In this document: positions 41,077 through 46,411 of the stretch, one piece after another
How the letters are laid out: the number at the start of each line of letters is the position of its first letter
How positions within the stretch are numbered: position 1 is the first letter of the stretch
Source: an uncultured Helcococcus sp.
GTDB lineage: Bacteria; Bacillota; Clostridia; Tissierellales; Peptoniphilaceae
Reading direction: 5' to 3'
DNA length: 46,411 nt
Assembly: GCA_937926545.1 (NCBI GenBank)
Contig: CALAZW010000090.1
Coordinates: 1 to 46,411 of the forward strand
Translations under genes and position numbers: made by a program
The notes under the pieces: generated by a model
Databases searched by the model: none
Seen by the model: the letters and a program-made list of their open reading frames with translations, nothing else
What the model was told of the DNA's origin: nothing

Positions 41077-41979
41077 ATGAAGAAAATAGGACTAATAGGA
41101 CTAGGGAAAATGGGACTAAATTTAGCCCAAAATATGTTAGATAATAAATTTGAAATTGTCGGATTTGACATTAATCCTGAAAATGTAGATTCATTGGTGA
41201 GCTTTGGTGGCCAGGGAGCAAATTCACTGGAGGATCTTGTTGATAAACTACCAGAACAAAAAATAATATGGGTTATGGTTCCTTCAGGTAAAGTAACAGA
41301 AGAAACTATAGGATCTCTTTCCAAGTTATTAAAAGCAGAAGATATTATTATCGATGGAGGAAACTCTAATTATAATGATTCATTAAAGAATTATCATAGA
41401 TTAAAAGATTTGAGTATTGATTTTCTAGATGTGGGAACATCTGGAGGAATAAGTGGAGCACGTAATGGTGCGAATTTAATGATAGGAGGCGATAAAAACG
41501 TATTTGACAAAGTAGAGTGGATATTTGAAGGTGTAGCACAAAAAGATGGATATCTATATGTTGGTGAAGCGGCAAGTGGACACTATTTGAAAATGGTTCA
41601 CAATGGTATTGAGTACGGAATGATGCAGGCTATAGGTGAAGGATTTGATTTATTAGAGCATAGTCCATATGAATACGACTATGAAAAGGTTGCCAATTTA
41701 TGGAATAATGGTTCAGTAATTAGATCTTGGCTAATAGAAATAGCTGCTGATGCATTTAAAGAAGATCCAAATCTTGATGAAATTGAAGGAGTTATGTATT
41801 CATCAGGAGAAGGTAAGTGGATGGTTGAAGATGCATTAGATAGACAAGTATCTATTCCAGTTATCACAACATCATTGATGATGAGATATAGATCTTTGGA
41901 AAAAGACACTTTCACAGGTAAGGTAGTGGCTTCTTTGAGAAAAGGATTTGGAGGCCATGACGTTAAGAAAACAAAATAA
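41077..41979 (+). CDS. 6-phosphogluconate dehydrogenase, short (about 300-residue) type
   Basis: A 300-residue member of the short, usually NAD-linked, decarboxylating 6-phosphogluconate dehydrogenases, compared with about 470 residues for classical Gnd. The nucleotide motif is GLIGLGKMGLNLA at the N-terminus, with substrate motifs IDGGNSNYND near residue 91, DVGTSGGISGARNGANLMIGG near residue 114 and the catalytic YLKMVHNGIEYGMMQ near residue 168. It turns 6-phosphogluconate to ribulose 5-phosphate and CO2. It is first in the PTS operon, so its substrate is probably made from the imported sugar acid. GAGGGGAG precedes the ATG. Confidence 0.88.
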   Translation: MKKIGLIGLGKMGLNLAQNMLDNKFEIVGFDINPENVDSLVSFGGQGANSLEDLVDKLPEQKIIWVMVPSGKVTEETIGSLSKLLKAEDIIIDGGNSNYNDSLKNYHRLKDLSIDFLDVGTSGGISGARNGANLMIGGDKNVFDKVEWIFEGVAQKDGYLYVGEAASGHYLKMVHNGIEYGMMQAIGEGFDLLEHSPYEYDYEKVANLWNNGSVIRSWLIEIAADAFKEDPNLDEIEGVMYSSGEGKWMVEDALDRQVSIPVITTSLMMRYRSLEKDTFTGKVVASLRKGFGGHDVKKTK

Positions 41980-41997
41980 GTAATTAGGGAGGTTATT

Positions 41998-42822
41998 ATG
42001 CAAATAACAGTAGCTCAAGCACTTATCATATCCATATGGATAGCTTTAGTTATGTCTCGTTCTTTCTTTGGAGGAGCGACAACAACATTGAGATTTACTC
42101 CTATGATGACAGGATTAATTGTTGGTTTAGTTTTTAAGAATGTAAAAGATGCAATGATGATAACAGCAGCCATACAATTAATATATATGGGAGTATTTTC
42201 ACCAGGAGGACAAATGCCATCCGAGCCTGCAATAGCAGCAGCGATAGCAGTACCAGTAGCACTAATGAGTGAGATGACACCAGAAGCGGCAATAGGTGTT
42301 GCGGTTCCAGTAGGTTTACTAGGATCATATTTATATCAATTCCGTTTCTTTGTAAATACTTTTGTTATGCAAAGATTCACTGATAAGTATGCTAAAGAAG
42401 CAAATAGCAAGATGTTAACAGTATCAATAGTTTGGATACCAATTTTAGTAGCATTTATAATATTTATTCCATTTATGTTTGTCTCATTATATTATGGAGC
42501 TCCAGTAATAGCTGATTTGGTAAAATCAAACTCAGGTAGTAGGTTATTCCACATACTAAGTGTTATAGGTGGAGGACTTGCAGCTATAGGTATAGCGGTT
42601 ACAGTTTTTGTAATTGGTAAGAAAGATTATATAGTATTTTTCTTATTGGCATATTTTGTAGCAGTTATATTAAAAGACATGAACATTACCATGATCACCT
42701 ATGCAATATTAGGATCAATAATCGCATTTATTTATGTATTGTCTAAAAAGGAAACCGTAGAAGTAGTTCAATCTTCCGGTATAGGTTTAGGCGGCATGGA
42801 TGATGAAGACGATGATTATTAA
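41998..42822 (+). CDS. PTS mannose/fructose/sorbose-family IIC component
   Basis: A 274-residue membrane channel component with about seven segments. Family marks are the start TVAQALIISIWIAL and the SPGGQMPSEPAIAAAIAVP stretch near residue 60. The C-terminus is acidic (GGMDDEDDDY). It forms the sugar path together with IID. The operon holds one gene each for IIC, IID, IIB and IIA, so this is a complete transporter. Substrate cannot be read from IIC alone. Alanine codons here are mostly GCA, unlike the GCC-rich housekeeping genes. Confidence 0.9.
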   Translation: MQITVAQALIISIWIALVMSRSFFGGATTTLRFTPMMTGLIVGLVFKNVKDAMMITAAIQLIYMGVFSPGGQMPSEPAIAAAIAVPVALMSEMTPEAAIGVAVPVGLLGSYLYQFRFFVNTFVMQRFTDKYAKEANSKMLTVSIVWIPILVAFIIFIPFMFVSLYYGAPVIADLVKSNSGSRLFHILSVIGGGLAAIGIAVTVFVIGKKDYIVFFLLAYFVAVILKDMNITMITYAILGSIIAFIYVLSKKETVEVVQSSGIGLGGMDDEDDDY

Positions 42823-42834
42823 AAGGAGGTAATT

Positions 42835-43695
42835 ATGACACAAGCAGTTCAAAAAAGTATAGATCTAAAGCCAGAACCAATAACTAAAAGAGATGTTGCT
42901 AGAGCTTGGTTAAGGTTTTATTTTGTCGATGAGATACCACATTCATTCGATAGATATATATCAGCTTCTTTAATGTGGGCCCTAATGCCTATCTTACAAA
43001 AGCTTTATAAGGATAAGGAAGAATTAGCAGCTGCATACCAAAGACACTTACTATTCTTTAACTCACAAATATCTTGGGGTGGGGGAGTAGTTACAGGTAT
43101 AACAGCATCACTTGAGGCGGCAAGAGCACAAGAAGTATATGAAGGAAAACCAATAACAATAGATGATGATTTAATTTATAATACCAAGTCTGGTTTAATG
43201 GGGCCATTGGCAGGTATAGGAGATTCTATAGATGCTGGTACAGTTCAATATATATTGGTTGCTATTGGTTTGCCATGGGCACAACAAGGACATGCAATTG
43301 GTGCTTTATTCCCATTTTTAGCATTTTCAATCTATCAGTTATTAATAGGTTATTATTTTGCACAATTAGGTTTTAAACTAGGACGTACAGCAGTTACAGA
43401 ACTAGTTGGAACAAAAATGCAATTTGTAATAGAAGGTTTATCTATTCTTGGTTTGTTTATGATGGGTATTTTAGCAGCAAATTATGTTAAGGTATCTTCA
43501 ACATTACAATTTACTCTTTCAGGTAAAGAATTTATTATTCAAGATATTCTTGATAGTATTATGCCTGGATTGTTACCACTAGTAACAGTAAGTGGAGTTT
43601 ATTATTACTTTACTAAGAAGGGATTAAAAGTTACTAATGCCTTGGTTGGTTTGACCATTATCTTAGGTGTATTAGCAGCAATAGGAATATTATAG
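42835..43695 (+). CDS. PTS mannose/fructose/sorbose-family IID component
   Basis: A 286-residue IID protein. A soluble N-terminal part starts with ITKRDVARAWLRFYF, followed by the conserved FNSQISWGGGVVTGITASLE near residue 69 and GLMGPLAGIGDSIDAGTVQ near residue 121. Membrane segments are near the C-terminus. IID occurs only in the mannose-family PTS, so it fixes the family of this system. AAAGGAGG precedes the ATG. Confidence 0.93.
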   Translation: MTQAVQKSIDLKPEPITKRDVARAWLRFYFVDEIPHSFDRYISASLMWALMPILQKLYKDKEELAAAYQRHLLFFNSQISWGGGVVTGITASLEAARAQEVYEGKPITIDDDLIYNTKSGLMGPLAGIGDSIDAGTVQYILVAIGLPWAQQGHAIGALFPFLAFSIYQLLIGYYFAQLGFKLGRTAVTELVGTKMQFVIEGLSILGLFMMGILAANYVKVSSTLQFTLSGKEFIIQDILDSIMPGLLPLVTVSGVYYYFTKKGLKVTNALVGLTIILGVLAAIGIL

Positions 43696-43702
43696 TTTAC
43701 AG

Positions 43703-43729
43703 TAGGAATAGGATCCATTCCTATTCCTA
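43703..43729 (+). other. Intercistronic hairpin between IID and IIB
   Basis: TAGGAATAGGA, loop TCCAT, TCCTATTCCTA: a perfect 11-base-pair stem eight bases after the IID stop, with no T run behind it. It is therefore not a standard terminator. It may stabilise or mark a processing point between the membrane and the soluble subunits. The IIB ribosome binding site AAAGGAGG follows. Confidence 0.7.
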
Positions 43730-43752
43730 TTAATATATAAAGGAGGATTATT

Positions 43753-44244
43753 ATGGGCGAAGTTGTATTAGCAAGAGTTGATGCAAGATTGATTCATGGT
43801 CAAGTAATGACTACACTAGCAAATTCATCAGGAGCAACAGCTATATTTGTAGCGGATGACCAATCTGCTTTTGATCCATTTACAAAGAATATTTTATTAG
43901 GAGCAGGTGCAAAAACAGGTTTAAAAATTAGAGTGCTTAAAGAAGATGGCGCTGTTAGATATTGGAATGATAGACAATACGATAACTATAAGGTGATATT
44001 ACTTACTAAGACAATAGAGGTAATGGCTGAAATAATTAAAAGTGGAGTACCAATAAAAAAACTAAACCTAGGTGGAATCCCACAAAAACCAGGCTTAACA
44101 TCTGTTATTAAAGAAGTATCCATAACAAAAGAGCAATTAGATATTTTAATTGACTTAAATGAAAATTATGGAGTAGATATATTTTTCCAAGCTATTCCTT
44201 CATCTAAAAAAGTAACATTAAAAGAAGCTATAGGAATGTTTTAG
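43753..44244 (+). CDS. PTS mannose/fructose/sorbose-family IIB component
   Basis: A 163-residue cytosolic phosphocarrier. The phosphorylated histidine is H15 in RVDARLIHGQV, the hallmark of this IIB group. A later LNLGGIPQKPG near residue 108 is also typical. It takes phosphate from IIA and passes it to the incoming sugar. Here it is a separate gene, not fused to IIA as in ManX. Confidence 0.94.
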   Translation: MGEVVLARVDARLIHGQVMTTLANSSGATAIFVADDQSAFDPFTKNILLGAGAKTGLKIRVLKEDGAVRYWNDRQYDNYKVILLTKTIEVMAEIIKSGVPIKKLNLGGIPQKPGLTSVIKEVSITKEQLDILIDLNENYGVDIFFQAIPSSKKVTLKEAIGMF

Positions 44245-44256
44245 TAGGGAGTTAAA

Positions 44257-44697
44257 ATGACAAAATTATTAGTTATTACACATGGGAAAATGGCTATGGG
44301 TATCAAAGACAGTGTCGATTTGATTATAGGAAATTCCGATAATATTATTACAGAATCCCTAGTAGCCGGTCAAGATTTTGAAGAATTTAAGTCTTCAATT
44401 GAAAGCAAAATAAGGAGGGGAGGCAAAGAAGAACCAGTATTAGTAATGGTAGATTTATTTAGCGCTTCTCCTTATAATGCATCCCTTTATTTATCACAAA
44501 AGTTAAGAGAAGAAGGATATAAAATAGAGGTTATAACAGGGGTAAACTTACCTATGGTATTGGAAGCATCTCTGATGGCTGACTCCATGGAATTAGAAGA
44601 ATTAAAAGACCTGGCTGTTAAAAATGGAAGAGAGGGAGTAATAGATGCTATTGCTCTATTAGATTCATCTTTAGAAGATGAAGAGGAGGATTATTAA
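44257..44697 (+). CDS. PTS mannose-family IIA component
   Basis: A 146-residue cytosolic protein. The phosphorylated histidine is H9 in LLVITHGKMAMGI, and VLVMVDLFSASPYNAS near residue 68 is the usual second motif. It receives phosphate from HPr. The stop codon overlaps the start of the next gene (TAATGA), so the dehydrogenase is coupled to it. Confidence 0.92.
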   Translation: MTKLLVITHGKMAMGIKDSVDLIIGNSDNIITESLVAGQDFEEFKSSIESKIRRGGKEEPVLVMVDLFSASPYNASLYLSQKLREEGYKIEVITGVNLPMVLEASLMADSMELEELKDLAVKNGREGVIDAIALLDSSLEDEEEDY

Positions 44698-45626
44698 TGA
44701 AGGTATTAATAACGCCAAGATCATTTGGAAAGTATAACTTGGAAGAGATGGATAAGTTATTTAAGAATGAAAATATAGAATATGTAACGAATCCTTATGG
44801 AAGAATTTTAACTGAAGAAGAAATGATTAAAGAATTAGAAGATGTGGATGGAATCATAGTAGGTATAGATCCTTTGAATGAAAAAGTCTTATCTCATGCA
44901 AAAAAATTAAAGGCTATAGCAAAATATGGTGTGGGAGTAGATAATATTGATATGAAATATTGTGAAGAACACAATATTTCAGTATCAAGAACTTTAGGAG
45001 CAAACTCCAATGCGGTTGCAGACTATGCTTTTGCCTTGCTAATGAGTCTTTCTAGAAGAGTTGTTGAGATTAATAATAAATGCAAAGAGGGAGATTGGTC
45101 AAAAAAAGTTTCCCTAGATACATATGGAAAGAAAATAGGGGTTATAGGCTTAGGAGCAATTGGTAAGGGAGTTGTTAGAAGAGCCAGTGGATTTGACATG
45201 GAAATATATGGTTATGATTTGTATAAAGATCAGGACTTTATAGATGAATACAAGATAAACTTTACTGATGTAGAGACAATAATAAAAGAATGTGATTTTA
45301 TAAGTTTGCATTTACCATTAACTTCAGAAACAAGGCATTTAATTAACGATACAATGTTAAAAAAAGCCAAGGATAACCTAATTATAATTAACACAGCTAG
45401 AGGAGGGCTTATAGATGAAGAGGCTCTTTATCAAGCTATAAAAAATAAAGAAATATATGGGGCTGGGCTCGATGTTTTTGATCAAGAACCACCATCAGAA
45501 TCAAAGTTATTAGAGTTAGAGAACGTAATAGTTGGATCACATACAGCTGCATCAAGTATAGATGCTACTAAAATAATGAGTGAGATGGCTACAAAAAATA
45601 TAATAGAAGACTTAATAGGAGAATAA
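44697..45626 (+). CDS. D-2-hydroxyacid dehydrogenase, phosphoglycerate dehydrogenase-like
   Basis: A 309-residue dehydrogenase. The Rossmann motif is IGVIGLGAIGKGV near residue 143, the catalytic arginine is in NTARGGLIDEE, the glutamate in VFDQEPP and the histidine in VGSHTAASS near the C-terminus. There is no regulatory ACT domain, unlike many SerA proteins. Within a PTS and KDPG-aldolase operon, a likely job is reduction of a phosphorylated 2-keto sugar acid, such as 2-keto-6-phosphogluconate to 6-phosphogluconate, a reaction done by KguD of the same superfamily. That is an inference from context. Confidence 0.85.
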   Translation: MKVLITPRSFGKYNLEEMDKLFKNENIEYVTNPYGRILTEEEMIKELEDVDGIIVGIDPLNEKVLSHAKKLKAIAKYGVGVDNIDMKYCEEHNISVSRTLGANSNAVADYAFALLMSLSRRVVEINNKCKEGDWSKKVSLDTYGKKIGVIGLGAIGKGVVRRASGFDMEIYGYDLYKDQDFIDEYKINFTDVETIIKECDFISLHLPLTSETRHLINDTMLKKAKDNLIIINTARGGLIDEEALYQAIKNKEIYGAGLDVFDQEPPSESKLLELENVIVGSHTAASSIDATKIMSEMATKNIIEDLIGE

Positions 45627-45628
45627 TG

Positions 45629-46279
45629 ATGAATAAAATAGAAATGATGAATAAATTAGACAGAGAAAAAGTTGTAGCAGTAATTAGGGGAGATAACGAA
45701 GAACAAGTTTTAAAAACAGTTGAAGCAGTAAATAAAGGTGGAATTAATTTTTTAGAAATTACCTTTACAATTCCAAATGCTCAAAATGTAATAGCTAACC
45801 TGGCAAAAAAATACAAGGATAATGACGACGTTATAATTGGAGCTGGAACATGTATGGATATAGTTACTACAAGATTAGCAATCTTATCAGGTGCAGAATT
45901 TATAGTTTGTCCTCACTTTGATAAGGAAATAATTAAACTTTGTAACCTATACGGCATACCAGTTTTCCCAGGAGCGACAACTGTTAAAGATATAAAAGAT
46001 TGTTTAACTTATGGTGCACAAGTTATTAAATTATTCCCAGGAGATATTATGGGACCAAAAGCTATTAAAGCATTTAAGGGACCTTTGCCACAAGCTGATT
46101 TTATGCCTACAGGAGGAGTAAGTGCTTCAAATGTTAAAGAATGGTTAGGAGCAGGAGCTATAGCTGTTGGAACAGGGGGTAGTTTAACAAAGGGGGCAGC
46201 TACTGGTGACTTTGATGAAGTTACAAAAGAAGCAAAAAAATTAGTTGACCTAGTTAGAGAGTTTCAAAGTGAAAAATAA
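45629..46279 (+). CDS. eda: KDPG/KHG aldolase
   Basis: A 216-residue class I aldolase that splits 2-keto-3-deoxy-6-phosphogluconate into pyruvate and glyceraldehyde 3-phosphate. Family motifs are VVAVIRGDNEEQ, FLEITFTIPNA near residue 39 with the catalytic glutamate, IGAGTCMD, and the Schiff-base lysine in QVIKLFPGD near residue 132. ATGs at 45626 and 45629 are both in frame; AGGAG at 45617-45621 fits the second better. No KDPG-forming dehydratase is in the window; it could lie further right. Confidence 0.9.
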   Translation: MNKIEMMNKLDREKVVAVIRGDNEEQVLKTVEAVNKGGINFLEITFTIPNAQNVIANLAKKYKDNDDVIIGAGTCMDIVTTRLAILSGAEFIVCPHFDKEIIKLCNLYGIPVFPGATTVKDIKDCLTYGAQVIKLFPGDIMGPKAIKAFKGPLPQADFMPTGGVSASNVKEWLGAGAIAVGTGGSLTKGAATGDFDEVTKEAKKLVDLVREFQSEK

Positions 46280-46411
46280 AGAACTCATAATTTTCGATAT
46301 GGATGGATTGTTGGTAGATACTGAGGTTCACTATAGAGATGGTTGGATTGCCGGAGCAAAAGAGCTTGGCATAGACTTAGATGGGAGTATAGTAGCTAGT
46401 TGGGTTGGAAA
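46269..46411 (+). CDS. HAD-superfamily phosphatase / beta-phosphoglucomutase-like, cut by window edge
   Basis: The frame starts at GTG 46269, overlapping the aldolase stop by 11 bases, and stays open to the window end (47 codons). It begins MKNKELIIFDMDGLLVDTE, the motif I of HAD-IA phosphatases and beta-phosphoglucomutases, followed by an alpha-helical cap start. AGAGAG upstream is a modest ribosome binding site, so coupling is likely. It would be the eighth gene of the sugar-acid operon. Function beyond the superfamily cannot be judged. Confidence 0.8.
   Translation, partial: MKNKELIIFDMDGLLVDTEVHYRDGWIAGAKELGIDLDGSIVASWVG

Noticed and set aside
1..46411. Search for CRISPR arrays, insertion sequences, phage genes, tRNA genes and attachment sites
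   Set aside because: I saw no regularly spaced repeats, transposase or integrase genes, tRNA cloverleaf sequences or duplicated ends. Gaps between genes are short and mostly hold promoters and terminators.

Overview
The window is a low-GC, gene-dense stretch of a bacterial chromosome. The gene content (5S rRNA, mreBCD, the rplU-prp-rpmA cluster with an L27 that carries a cleavable N-terminal extension, obg-yhbY-nadD-yqeK-rsfS-comEA, rnr-smpB, CsoR-controlled copper export), the strong AAAGGAGG-type ribosome binding sites and the A+T-rich codon use point to a Firmicute. An anaerobic, amino-acid-using lineage such as Tissierellia/Peptoniphilaceae is my inference; no single sequence here proves it. 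There is no sign of phage, insertion sequences, integrases, CRISPR or tRNA genes. No gene-free gap exceeds about 180 bases.

Layout. 1-78: the 3' end of a 5S rRNA gene and its terminator, so an rRNA operon lies to the left. 112-3067: a convergent alpha/beta hydrolase, a Cof-type HAD phosphatase and a PfoR-like permease behind what looks like a transcription attenuator. 3129-10413: a tight cell-elongation operon (NusG-II protein, Gx transporter, radC, mreB, mreC, mreD, and a very large PBP2). 10458-16334: a short RNase E/G, then rplU-prp-rpmA from a near-consensus promoter with an L21-type leader, then obg-yhbY-nadD-yqeK-rsfS-comEA. 16393-19046: secG, rnr, smpB.

19072-26251: histidine degradation. 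hutI and a ferredoxin-reductase-like flavoprotein run leftwards. hutU-hutH-ftcD-fchA run rightwards from the shared intergenic region. Together they take histidine through urocanate, imidazolonepropionate and formiminoglutamate to glutamate, with the one-carbon unit passed to tetrahydrofolate. 26288-32812: a sirtuin, a D-2-hydroxyacid dehydrogenase, CorA, then a lipoprotein, an AlgI-like MBOAT acyltransferase, a DHHW/SGNH-like protein and a membrane-anchored unknown, which look like an envelope O-acylation set. 32822-34696: a two-domain NAD synthetase that has lost its glutaminase cysteine.

34748-37653: a copper operon. A promoter overlapped by a CsoR-type palindrome drives copA, whose C-terminus is an in-frame CopZ domain with its own internal ribosome binding site, followed by csoR. 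37666-39901: a HAD phosphatase, trmL and trxB. 40072-46411: an RpiR regulator divergent from a sugar-acid operon: a short 6-phosphogluconate dehydrogenase, a complete mannose-family PTS (IIC, IID, IIB, IIA), a D-2-hydroxyacid dehydrogenase, a KDPG aldolase and a HAD phosphatase cut off by the window edge. A perfect palindrome lies between the -35 and -10 boxes of that operon. The enzyme set would fit uptake of 2-ketogluconate or a similar sugar acid.

The observations most worth a second look are the nested copA/copZ, the NadE without its glutaminase nucleophile, the likely AUC start of comEA, the shortened RNase E/G, the oversized PBP2, the attenuator before the PfoR-like gene, and the RpiR/PTS operon.
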